The notes beneath the pieces are model-generated. The model was not told where the DNA came from, ran no database searches, and saw nothing but the letters and a program-made list of their open reading frames with translations. A stretch of DNA of 64,000 nucleotides from Balneolaceae bacterium (GTDB lineage Bacteria; Bacteroidota; Rhodothermia; Balneolales; Balneolaceae), in the NCBI GenBank assembly GCA_017643365.1, contig JAEPNO010000014.1:24547-88546 (forward strand), written 5' to 3'. Of the stretch, positions 36,109-45,213 are shown piece by piece. Made by a program: the position numbers and the translations under genes. Numbering within the stretch: the first letter of the stretch is position 1; each line of letters opens with the position of its first letter.

Positions 36109-37866
36109 CTAAGACTCTTCTTGATCTTGTTCTTTCTGCTTCCACACTTCATAAATAGAATCGAACAACGCGGTATCTATGGTGATGGTTGCTGATTCAC
36201 GCAGTCCATCTATTTCTGATTTCAACCGGTCGTACACTTTGTATTTAGACTCGATGTCCGCTTCGTCGGTTGATGATTTCACTTCGGTTAAGTCTTTGCG
36301 AATGATGTACAATACCATCCAACCTTCGTTTTGTGAATGTGCCAGTACAGGCATCTCTTCGATCCCTTTTTTGATCAATTCGAAATCATCGTTTCCGGGA
36401 TCAATAACTTGGTACTCTACTTTTGTAAATGCATCGAAGCTTTCGGGGATGTCACCGGAGATGACCTCAGCTTTAATAAATTCTGCGCTTTCTAGGTTTT
36501 CAGCCGGAATTTTCCAGTACTCTGCTTTCAATAATACGTTTCGATTGTTGATTAATCTATTTCGATAGCTAATCGGCACAGCAATAGAGGAAGTGTCTTC
36601 CAGTGCTTCTCTTGTAAGTTGATATTGATACAAGTCCGCTAGCATATCATAGCCACGTTTTTCAACTTCATTCTGAACCCGTTCATCGCTCGAGTACTCA
36701 TTTTCCATGGCTTGTTGATAAAGCACTTCGTTCCGCATTGCTCTTCCTACCGATGCGCCGGTCCGAACTTTTGATTCTTGAAAGGCTAAAAATGGAAGCC
36801 ATTTTAAATACTCTTCGGCTCTAAAATCAATGCGTTCACCATTCAATTCATAGGTTGCCAGCAAAAGGTTTGGATCAACAGCGGCTTCTAATTGCTCAAG
36901 ACGCTCATCAGTCCACACATTCGCGTTATTTTCTGGTTGGGGATTATTGTTGATGATTGCATCTCCATCCAAATTCAAGATGATTTCGCGAAGTTCATTC
37001 AGGTTCTCCCGATCAGGCTGAACATTCAAACTTTCCATCTTGGTTCGGATGTAGTCGTTTGAAATGAGTTCTTGCTTACGCAATCGAAGCTGGCTGCTAA
37101 CACCTTGTTTGCGATATTGATAGTCATCTTCGGTCAACAAAGCCGGAAACTCGATGTATTCTACATAGATAATGTGATAGCCATAACGGCTACGAACCGG
37201 TTCCGTAAATTCATTCTGATTGGTTGAATAGGCCGCTTCCGCAAAGGCATCTTCAACACCAAAGTAACTTATCGGGCCAATGTATCCTGCTAATGAATCG
37301 TACTTTTCGGTGTTGTAAAAATCGTTGGCTACATCTACAAAATCCTCACCGGCCTGCAAACGCTGATACGGTTCTTCCAAGTCGGTAACATCGGTACTAA
37401 ATAACTGCCGAACGTAAACGGTTCGCTGGCGCTTTGCATAAGCCAGCCGGATTTCCTCGTCGGTTAAGGGCTCCATAACGGCTTCCATCTCGTCCACGAA
37501 ATAGAAATCTATCATCGACTTTTGCTGTTGATAGCGGATTGCGGCTCCATACTTCGGGTGATCTAACAATCCATTTTGCGAGGCAGCCTGTGCTAATAAT
37601 AGTCGGTCGATTTGTTGATTTAGAAAACCGTACCGCTCATTCTTTGTATCGTTTCTTCCTGTTTTGATAAGATGCTCGACATACGCCGTTTCGAAATCAA
37701 ACACCGTGCGTTCAATGCCGTTAACCTCATAAAGCACCTTGAAGTCGACGTGCTCATCTTTATTGTTTTCGGATGAACAGCTCATCAATAAGAACAGACC
37801 GAGAATAAAAAAGAAAGGCTGCCTTGAAGCAAAGCAGCCAATCGTTGAAATAAGTTTATGAATCAT
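36109..37866 (-). CDS. parvulin-type peptidyl-prolyl isomerase lipoprotein
   Basis: A 585-residue lipoprotein (lipobox LLMSC, Cys30). A SurA-like N-terminal helical region is followed by a PpiC parvulin domain (about 140-235: VYVRQLFSTD, GEDFVDVANDF, LAGYIGPISYF, SRYGYHIIYVEYIEF). The remaining 350 residues are a second helical/parvulin-like part without clear active-site residues. It probably assists folding of exported proteins in the periplasm. Last gene of the operon TonB receptor, giant T9SS protein, PorV-like, PPIase; 1 nt separates it from the PorV-like gene, so it may serve those specific clients. Confidence 0.9.
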   Translation of the reverse strand: MIHKLISTIGCFASRQPFFFILGLFLLMSCSSENNKDEHVDFKVLYEVNGIERTVFDFETAYVEHLIKTGRNDTKNERYGFLNQQIDRLLLAQAASQNGLLDHPKYGAAIRYQQQKSMIDFYFVDEMEAVMEPLTDEEIRLAYAKRQRTVYVRQLFSTDVTDLEEPYQRLQAGEDFVDVANDFYNTEKYDSLAGYIGPISYFGVEDAFAEAAYSTNQNEFTEPVRSRYGYHIIYVEYIEFPALLTEDDYQYRKQGVSSQLRLRKQELISNDYIRTKMESLNVQPDRENLNELREIILNLDGDAIINNNPQPENNANVWTDERLEQLEAAVDPNLLLATYELNGERIDFRAEEYLKWLPFLAFQESKVRTGASVGRAMRNEVLYQQAMENEYSSDERVQNEVEKRGYDMLADLYQYQLTREALEDTSSIAVPISYRNRLINNRNVLLKAEYWKIPAENLESAEFIKAEVISGDIPESFDAFTKVEYQVIDPGNDDFELIKKGIEEMPVLAHSQNEGWMVLYIIRKDLTEVKSSTDEADIESKYKVYDRLKSEIDGLRESATITIDTALFDSIYEVWKQKEQDQEES

Positions 37867-37867
37867 T

Positions 37868-38935
37868 TCAGAAATATAGCTTTACATCCACAATGGTGGT
37901 TTGGCCTAGATATTCGAAAGGAACTTGGGCAAAATCAACACCGATTGCCATTCCATTTGATGTTTTTAGTGTAAAGCCTGCACCATAGGTAATGTGCGAA
38001 TCTACCTTATCACCCAAAAGTAAATCGCGGTAACCACCCCGCACATGAAATTTCACGGTATTGGATAAGTAACTTAGTTGAGTTCCCGAATCGATATTCA
38101 TGTTGTTATCGTTGGTTTGCTGAACTTCGCTTAAAAGCAAAAGCTGTAAGTTCTCGCGCTTAATTGCCGGAACGTTTACCCCAAACTTAAACGAGAGTGG
38201 AAGCTCCCACGAGTTCAACTTAACATTACCGATAATACCTTCGTTATTTCCGGCGTGTTGCGGATCGAGATCAACAAAGGTTTCGGAGTTAATCCCCGAC
38301 ATCTGCAATTCGTTTCCAAAATTGGTGATCGAAGCTCCTAATGTTAGTCCGTTTATGTAATCGGTTTTCAATAAAAAGCCAAGATCGATGGCTACTGCAT
38401 TCGCAACCATATCATAAATCTTTTGTTGAATAATTTTTACGCTTCCGCCAAAATGAAATTGATCGGTTAAGTTTTGTGCATAGGTTAGTGCAAAGCTCAA
38501 ATCATGGGCTCCAAATGTTGCACCAATGCCTTCAGGATCTTCAACTGTTCGCACATCCATGCGTCCGTAGTCTACGAAGTTTAAGCCAAGACCTAACACA
38601 CGCCCCGGTGTTTTACCAATGGGAAAAACTATACCTGCACCGTAAATATCAACATCCACAAAATATTGATTTACGCTGAAGAAGCTTGAACTAAACGTAC
38701 CGCCTTCGTTTTCGATGGAAATTCCAGCCGGATTCCAAAACAGTGCCTCAGCTCCGGCAACATATACGGTGTTCGCATTTCCAAGTGCTGCACCTTTAGC
38801 GCCAACGCCCATGGTTAAAAATTGCGCCGCTGTAGTTCCGGCACGACTTTCGTTACCTGATTGCCCCTGAGCCGTCGTAAAGGCAAGTACTAGTATTAGT
38901 TGAGTAAAAATGAGTTGTTTTATCATTGTTTTCAC
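37868..38935 (-). CDS. PorV/PorQ-family outer-membrane protein
   Basis: A 355-residue outer-membrane beta-barrel with a signal peptide (about 1-24). The start of the mature part AGTTAAQFLTMGVGAKGAALGNANTVYVAGAEALFWNPAG is diagnostic of PorV/PorQ, FadL-like T9SS shuttle proteins; it ends with a strand and terminal Phe (DVKLYF). PorV delivers T9SS cargo to the cell-surface attachment complex. A copy in an operon with a giant T9SS substrate suggests a dedicated partner rather than the housekeeping PorV. Starts 11 nt after the T9SS gene. Confidence 0.9.
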   Translation of the reverse strand: MKTMIKQLIFTQLILVLAFTTAQGQSGNESRAGTTAAQFLTMGVGAKGAALGNANTVYVAGAEALFWNPAGISIENEGGTFSSSFFSVNQYFVDVDIYGAGIVFPIGKTPGRVLGLGLNFVDYGRMDVRTVEDPEGIGATFGAHDLSFALTYAQNLTDQFHFGGSVKIIQQKIYDMVANAVAIDLGFLLKTDYINGLTLGASITNFGNELQMSGINSETFVDLDPQHAGNNEGIIGNVKLNSWELPLSFKFGVNVPAIKRENLQLLLLSEVQQTNDNNMNIDSGTQLSYLSNTVKFHVRGGYRDLLLGDKVDSHITYGAGFTLKTSNGMAIGVDFAQVPFEYLGQTTIVDVKLYF

Positions 38936-38946
38936 GATTACTTGCC

Positions 38947-41900
38947 TTATTTAATTATCGCAAACTTGTCGGTGTATTCGCCTATACCCGGAGCTTCTAC
39001 GTGATAGAAATACACTCCGTAAGCAACATCTTCGCCTTGATTAGATCTTAAATCCCAAGGTGCAGAGCCGTCGTTATTGGCTCCATCATGATCGAGAGTT
39101 CGAATTAATTCGCCTCGAACATTGAAAATTCGAATGGTACATTTTCTCGGCAAATTGAAGAATTCAACTTTACGTTCTCCACGGCCGATGGCACCACTTG
39201 CCCGTTCCCAAGATGCTGCACCGAGGTATGGATTTGGAACTACATATATATCCTCGAGTTGATCTTTCGCCAATTCATCGTCGATGGCACCAGAACGCAT
39301 CGCAATTTGGAAAGTATCATCTGAACCAAATTCTCTGGTAGTTGAAATCTTGATTTTATCACCAGGTGATGGTGCTACTTCATTTTCGTTTGGAAGTATG
39401 CTAACCATGAAGCGATAGTTGTAAACCCGGTCATCGCGCTCTGCAATTAGGAGTTCATCACCGGCACTAAGTTCATCATCGTCATCATTATCAAGAACAA
39501 ACATATCGGCTAGTTCTCCGGTCATCAAATTGCGAACAAAAACAGGGATATTTATCCGACTGAAGCCACCGCCAAAACGTAATGGCGGACGATAGGTACT
39601 GTCTGCCGGATCAACGAAATAAAGCTCATAATCATGATCGGTTCGCACAAAATTGGCCAAATCACCATTTCTGTCGGGGGTAATTACCAGTTCCCAGTTC
39701 GTATCTAAGCCATCTAGCTCAGTTGGATCTAAACCAAACAGTTCATTTTCCTGCCCTTCGTTCGATATCCAACCCGTTTTGTTTGGGATGATAAAACCAC
39801 CTTCTTCGTTCGTAAAATTGATAGTAAATCCATCAATAATACTAGATGTTGAAGAATACGGCGTTGACTTCACTACCGTAACATCCTGAGTTAACTCTTT
39901 AACCTGATAATTCACTGTATTTCGCATAATGCCAACTTCGGCAGCGGAATCTGTGAAGGTTACTTCGTACAGTTTTGATTCGTCGATGAGTGCATCAACC
40001 ACAATATCTACTTCTGCGAAACCTGTGCCCGTTCCGGTTGTAACCGAAGAAAGGTCGGTAGTAGCACCACCTTCAACAAAACCGGCTGCCAACGGACTAG
40101 GAATTACAGCTGCTGCATTTTGAGAGGTTCCGATTACATCACCAGCTAAGTTTACTGCAATTCGGAATGTGTTTTCCTGCGGATCAATGCCCGGATCGTC
40201 ACCACCGGCTGAGGCTACACCACGATCGTAAGCTACAATCACGTAGTAATAAACCTTCCCATTTGTAACGTCATTATCAACATAATAAAACTGGAGTCCG
40301 GTGTTACTACCCATGTTATAAAGTGCATCTCCACCTAACACCCGTACGTTTCCACTGATGTCGTTATCTAAATCCCATTGTGCAATTGGATCGTAGAAGG
40401 TTGGTGTACCGTTTACATCGGTGATAGAACGAGCATCGGTTAATAAGTTGTTGGTTCCTTTGTACAGTTTGTAACCTTCAAAATCCTGCTCTTGTAAAAA
40501 GCGATCGAAACTTGCTACCGACAAAGTATCCCACGATAAGATTACTTGTTCGTTGCCGGTTACTGCCGTAAGCGTTGGCACCGTTGGTGGTTGCGCGAAG
40601 TTATAATCTGAGTTATAGATATTTTGAACCGTTCTTCGGTTTTTGAAGAAATCATCTCTATCGTCGCCAAAAATCCAAGCAGTTGAGAAGAAATCGGTTG
40701 ATTTTGCATTCGGATCATTCTCTGAGAATAGCTCAACTTCACCCGATGTAAATAGAATAAAAGGCTCATCTGCTACCACTGTTGATGGCTCTTCGTAATC
40801 CGGATTCGAGAATAATGTAGCTGCAATTCGTTCGAACAACCAGGTATCGTCACGAAGGTTATTGCCACTTTCGTAAAATGGTCGGGTATTCAAATCGAAA
40901 CCACGAAGACCAATTTGATCGGATTCGTCTACATCTAATTCGTTGTAGTTAGGCTCACCATTGGTTGGAATGCCATCGCCTTCACCTTCATCCGGACCGG
41001 GATAAATCAAATCAAAAGGACTAAGACCATCACGCCCAACGTCGTTATTTAGCGTTTCTCCTGCATCAAAAACTCCGTTGTCGTTTGCATCTTCGAAACC
41101 TACCCAATCCAGGTTTTCATCGGTTGTATACCATCTCTCAGCTTTATAAGCAGGTCGGTCTTGATACGATTGCCCATAAAAAGCTTCGAATTGCGCTACA
41201 TCATATTGGCCTGAAACGTAGGCATCAATTTCTGCCTGTGTAGTGAACAACAAGTAATTTTCATCGAAACGAGATTCATCGATGATACCATCCAAATCGT
41301 CATCTTCGCCATTCACATCGTTTGCAGGAGACTCAAGGAATGCGAAACCGGTGTAACCCAATTCGTATTCTGTTTGTCCGGCCTGAGTTGGAACACCAAT
41401 TCCGTCAGAATCCCAGCCATACACTAAATCTAAAAAGGGATCGTAAGTAGCGTTGTCATCATCTTCGTCTTGCCCTAACCCGTAATCTACAATCTGAGAG
41501 AAGAATAATCGTGTTTGATCATTCTCACTTTTATTCGTGATTCGGTAAATGATAAACATCGTGTCTTCGGCGAGGATATTAGCCCATTGGAATAAGCGAA
41601 TTTGAGTTTGCAGCCCTAATCCACCTATGGTTGGATCTTCGAATGGACTCGGAAAGTAAACGCCCAACGAACTGTGAGGGCCGTCTGTTTCTAGACCAAC
41701 TGCGTACTCATAATCAGAAAAATCATCCATCACATAGTACGATTCCAAATCGGAACTTGGGAAACGGCCATCTCTACCATTCCATGTTCCACACCAACCT
41801 GAATCGTCTTCTTCAAGTCGATCGGGCCAGCAATCGGGCCAGGAAGTAGGATCGTTTGAAAGAGCAGGAACCGGTGCTGCACCAAAAGTGATCGGATCAA

Positions 41901-42387
41901 TCCTATTTGGATTGTTAAAGCCCGGCAGTGGTAACCAGCCCCAAAGATCATCATTGTACGGACTGGTTCTTGCGCCCGCTTCTCTATAGTTGATAATAAC
42001 CGGGTTCAAAAGTGTATCCGGACGGAAATTGTTCGAAATAATTGTTCGATAGTCCTCAATTGTTTCTACACGATCGGATGCAACCGCCTCAACATAGGCC
42101 GAAACAACTACCCCCACGCCATCAATGTGCCGGCCACCAACTCCACGTGGCCAAACACCCCAAGGAATATCGTTCCAACGGGATAACTCGCCATGATTTC
42201 GGAAATTGGTTTCGATGAGATTACCATCAATTACTCCACGGGCAACGTTATCGAAATCTCCCCGGTACACTACTCCGTTTAAAGAGTCTGGAATAGTTTG
42301 TTGTGCTGATGCCGGATTTGCTGCCAGTAAAAAAGCTACCAGTAGTACCGCGAACGAAAAAGACTTTTTATACATCTGATTGTTCAA
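38947..42387 (-). CDS. giant T9SS-exported surface protein
   Basis: A 1146-residue protein with a signal peptide (1-28, ASA), a long acidic extracellular region rich in Asp/Asn and calcium-binding-like loops (DVNGEDDDLDGIIDE, DANDNGVFDAGET), a fibronectin-like module (about 605-760) and a C-terminal FlgD/T9SS-like sorting domain (VVPNPYLGAASWERASG ... GVYFYHVEAPGIGEYTDKFAIIK). No enzymatic motif recognised. The dockerin-like EF-hand loops point to calcium-stabilised structure. Separated by 3 nt from the upstream TonB receptor, so it may be the lipid-free surface partner of the transporter. Confidence 0.85.
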   Translation of the reverse strand: MNNQMYKKSFSFAVLLVAFLLAANPASAQQTIPDSLNGVVYRGDFDNVARGVIDGNLIETNFRNHGELSRWNDIPWGVWPRGVGGRHIDGVGVVVSAYVEAVASDRVETIEDYRTIISNNFRPDTLLNPVIINYREAGARTSPYNDDLWGWLPLPGFNNPNRIDPITFGAAPVPALSNDPTSWPDCWPDRLEEDDSGWCGTWNGRDGRFPSSDLESYYVMDDFSDYEYAVGLETDGPHSSLGVYFPSPFEDPTIGGLGLQTQIRLFQWANILAEDTMFIIYRITNKSENDQTRLFFSQIVDYGLGQDEDDDNATYDPFLDLVYGWDSDGIGVPTQAGQTEYELGYTGFAFLESPANDVNGEDDDLDGIIDESRFDENYLLFTTQAEIDAYVSGQYDVAQFEAFYGQSYQDRPAYKAERWYTTDENLDWVGFEDANDNGVFDAGETLNNDVGRDGLSPFDLIYPGPDEGEGDGIPTNGEPNYNELDVDESDQIGLRGFDLNTRPFYESGNNLRDDTWLFERIAATLFSNPDYEEPSTVVADEPFILFTSGEVELFSENDPNAKSTDFFSTAWIFGDDRDDFFKNRRTVQNIYNSDYNFAQPPTVPTLTAVTGNEQVILSWDTLSVASFDRFLQEQDFEGYKLYKGTNNLLTDARSITDVNGTPTFYDPIAQWDLDNDISGNVRVLGGDALYNMGSNTGLQFYYVDNDVTNGKVYYYVIVAYDRGVASAGGDDPGIDPQENTFRIAVNLAGDVIGTSQNAAAVIPSPLAAGFVEGGATTDLSSVTTGTGTGFAEVDIVVDALIDESKLYEVTFTDSAAEVGIMRNTVNYQVKELTQDVTVVKSTPYSSTSSIIDGFTINFTNEEGGFIIPNKTGWISNEGQENELFGLDPTELDGLDTNWELVITPDRNGDLANFVRTDHDYELYFVDPADSTYRPPLRFGGGFSRINIPVFVRNLMTGELADMFVLDNDDDDELSAGDELLIAERDDRVYNYRFMVSILPNENEVAPSPGDKIKISTTREFGSDDTFQIAMRSGAIDDELAKDQLEDIYVVPNPYLGAASWERASGAIGRGERKVEFFNLPRKCTIRIFNVRGELIRTLDHDGANNDGSAPWDLRSNQGEDVAYGVYFYHVEAPGIGEYTDKFAIIK

Positions 42388-42390
42388 TGA

Positions 42391-45150
42391 TTAAAAATTA
42401 TAACTTAGGCCAATTTTAACGCTTCTAGGCGCTCCACGACGAGAAGGATCAAGAAAGATTTCTCGGTATGTATTTAACCCACCGGGTTGCCCGGCTGAGT
42501 TTTCAAGCCTCCATAGATCGGTTGATTCATCTGCACGACCGGTGTCGTTATAGATTCCATAATGTGGGGCGTTATCAAACACGTTATCTACTTGAAAAAA
42601 GAACTCGATATTATGCGAGAGCGATGGTGGTTTATAATAGGCTCTGATATCAGAGTTAAACCAAGCCGGTGCATCTTCGTTATTAGGACTTAACGAGGTA
42701 ATATTATCCCTTTCGGTGGTATATGGGTTACCTGATTGAAAAGTATTTATTGCAGAAAGTGTTAACCCAACTTTACTTACCCACGTGATCGTGTTGTTCA
42801 ATACGTTTCTTTTGTCCCATGCCAAGCGATTCAAGTTCACGATTTCTTCCTGACCACTAATGAATCGGTTAAAATTCTGGTAGGCATCCGAAGATGATCC
42901 ATTCGCAAATTGAAGGGTATAATCGATGGTCCAAGAAACCTGACCAACTCCTCGTTCATATAACGAAAGTGTGAATCCTTTGATGGTACCAAAATCGATA
43001 TTTTCTAGTCTACCCACCGGCACTCCAAAAGAGCTACGTTTTACAACATACCCGGCTAATTCTCTCACATCTTTAGAGAACACAGTTAAATCAAAACCTA
43101 AGGTTTCAGTTAAACCTTGCTGAAGACCAACTTCAAATTGAAGGGTTCTTTCCGGTTCAAGATTAGCATTACCAACAACGTAAGAATCAACACCTCGTTG
43201 AGAGAGATCAAATTCGTTATTTACATACAGCAAATTGAGTTGAGCTGTCTGGAAAAATAATCCTGCTGAAAAACGCATTACTCCTGTTTCAGAAATCGGA
43301 AATGCTACTCCAAGTCGAGGACTAATTTGATAGGTTGATTTAGCAGGAACACGATTCGAAATCATTTTGGTTGGATCATTCGGATCAACAATCTCGGTCT
43401 TCTCGAATTGTGAAACATCACGAGGCACAATATAATCCGGTTCGAAATAATCATACCGTAAACCGGCATTAACAATTAGTTCATCAAATTCTAGCTTAAC
43501 CTGAGAATAGCCTGCAGCTTCCCAAGGATTTGTTGCCAGTAAATTATTCGACAATGCACCATCAGCTACAAAAGCTCTTCCATCAGAACCAACTGTTATA
43601 CCAATACTTCGATTTCGAATGGCATGAAATCGAGCTGATACTCCAGACTTCCAAAGCACCACATTATTTAATTGATTCGTATAGTCGGCAACAATGGTAC
43701 TAGTGTTTGTAATCTCTTCGCTAGATCCTAAATAATTACCCCCCATCACAAAAGCATTTGCACCTTGCTGGCTTGAAAAATCCGGACCAACATATCGTTC
43801 ATCTAAAAACCCGGACGAGTACACATCGTCGTACAAGTAACTTTCAGATTCATCGTTCAAGTAACTATACGATAGGTTAGCAAATGCATTATCCCCCATC
43901 GACAACCTAAGTGCTGCAATATGGGTTTGATTTGAGAAGTAGTAATTATTTATACCTTGAGGGTTGTATTTGTACCCTGAATCATAATTTCTACCATCAC
44001 CGAATTGGTAAAACAAGTTGTAATCGAACTTTAGGCGACTACTAATTTCGTACACAAACGAACTGTTTAAAGAGAGACGCTCCTGGCGCTCAAGCGATTC
44101 GAAATCTCCGGTACCGGATGCTTGAATCAACCAAGAACTTGGGTCATCGCCGGTTCGCACATTTGGGCTTTGCTGATCGCTTGGGCGAAATAAATCGCGA
44201 CCAATTAAATGCCCTTCTTCTTTGAAATAACGTAGCGTTGTTTGGATACTTAATTTATCCTTTAAAATCGGGCCACCAATCGACACTTGGTAATCTTGAT
44301 TACCGATTGCCGGAGCGACTTCTGAATAAGTATATTTTTCGTTCGAAAAATCATTACCGCTTAAAAATATAGTTTGATCGGTATTTCGGCTTACAAACTC
44401 TAACTCCCGATCACTTACAATTCGGCCTACATAGCCAAGGAAATTCCCTGACCACTCCGGGCTTACACCTTTGGTTACAATGTTTACAACACCCGATAAT
44501 GCTTGTCCATATTCGGCATTAAATACCCCGCTAATAACTTCAAGGCTGGAAACCATATTCTGCTCCACATCGAAAGACGCGCCGTTGTTGTATGCGTTGT
44601 TTATAGGAACGCCATTTACTAAATAAGAAACTTCTCCGGTTCTACCACCTCTAAAGTGACCTTCTACAACACCAGCTTGCTGGTTGATGGCTTCATTAAT
44701 ACTCACTATAGGAAGAGCCTGAAGTTGCTCGGAACTAATATATGCAGTGGTAGTGGTTCTATCTTTTTCTACAATAGGGCGCTCGGCAGTAACTACAATT
44801 TCTTGCCCTTCGATCACCTCTTCCTGCATGGTCATGTTTACTTCGGTGGTTTTATCAACAATAACCTGAACTTTCTCTACTCGGGTTGTTGCAAAACCTA
44901 TATACGAAAAAACCACGGTGTAAGAACCGGGTTCTAAATTGATGATGGTGTATTTCCCATCTACATCTGTAATTGTACCTTTTGTTGTGCCTTCGATAAA
45001 TACCTGCACACCAACCAACGTTTCGCCGGTTTCATCTACAACGGTGCCGGCAATTTTACCTTTGGTACCAAATTCTGCTAATGCCAATGTTGAAAATGAC
45101 ATTGCTAAGAATAAAGTTAACCCGATCCAGTTAGACGAACTTTTCTTCAT
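42391..45150 (-). CDS. TonB-dependent outer-membrane receptor
   Basis: A 919-residue receptor: signal peptide (1-25), a carboxypeptidase-D regulatory-like domain (about 28-115: GKIAGTVVDETGETLVGVQV), a plug domain (about 125-225: QALPIVSINEAINQQAGVV, VNGVPINNAYNNGA) and a 22-strand barrel ending VKIGLSYNF. The substrate is not readable from the sequence. It is not followed by SusD; instead a giant T9SS protein and a PorV-like protein follow. Energised presumably by one of the TonB proteins of the genome. Confidence 0.95.
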   Translation of the reverse strand: MKKSSSNWIGLTLFLAMSFSTLALAEFGTKGKIAGTVVDETGETLVGVQVFIEGTTKGTITDVDGKYTIINLEPGSYTVVFSYIGFATTRVEKVQVIVDKTTEVNMTMQEEVIEGQEIVVTAERPIVEKDRTTTTAYISSEQLQALPIVSINEAINQQAGVVEGHFRGGRTGEVSYLVNGVPINNAYNNGASFDVEQNMVSSLEVISGVFNAEYGQALSGVVNIVTKGVSPEWSGNFLGYVGRIVSDRELEFVSRNTDQTIFLSGNDFSNEKYTYSEVAPAIGNQDYQVSIGGPILKDKLSIQTTLRYFKEEGHLIGRDLFRPSDQQSPNVRTGDDPSSWLIQASGTGDFESLERQERLSLNSSFVYEISSRLKFDYNLFYQFGDGRNYDSGYKYNPQGINNYYFSNQTHIAALRLSMGDNAFANLSYSYLNDESESYLYDDVYSSGFLDERYVGPDFSSQQGANAFVMGGNYLGSSEEITNTSTIVADYTNQLNNVVLWKSGVSARFHAIRNRSIGITVGSDGRAFVADGALSNNLLATNPWEAAGYSQVKLEFDELIVNAGLRYDYFEPDYIVPRDVSQFEKTEIVDPNDPTKMISNRVPAKSTYQISPRLGVAFPISETGVMRFSAGLFFQTAQLNLLYVNNEFDLSQRGVDSYVVGNANLEPERTLQFEVGLQQGLTETLGFDLTVFSKDVRELAGYVVKRSSFGVPVGRLENIDFGTIKGFTLSLYERGVGQVSWTIDYTLQFANGSSSDAYQNFNRFISGQEEIVNLNRLAWDKRNVLNNTITWVSKVGLTLSAINTFQSGNPYTTERDNITSLSPNNEDAPAWFNSDIRAYYKPPSLSHNIEFFFQVDNVFDNAPHYGIYNDTGRADESTDLWRLENSAGQPGGLNTYREIFLDPSRRGAPRSVKIGLSYNF

Positions 45151-45167
45151 AATTGAGTGATTAAAAT

Positions 45168-45191
45168 GGGCGCAGCTGTTAAGCTACGCCC
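45168..45191 (-). terminator. terminator-like hairpin between T9SS gene and TonB receptor
   Basis: GGGCG(C)AGCT and AGCT(A)CGCCC form a strong stem. On the minus strand it is followed by ATTTTAAT, a weak T-tract, so it may give partial termination between the CBM protein and the receptor operon. The plus-strand side has a T5 run but no gene needs it. Confidence 0.6.
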
Positions 45192-45213
45192 GTTTTTATA
45201 AGATTGGCTTTGC

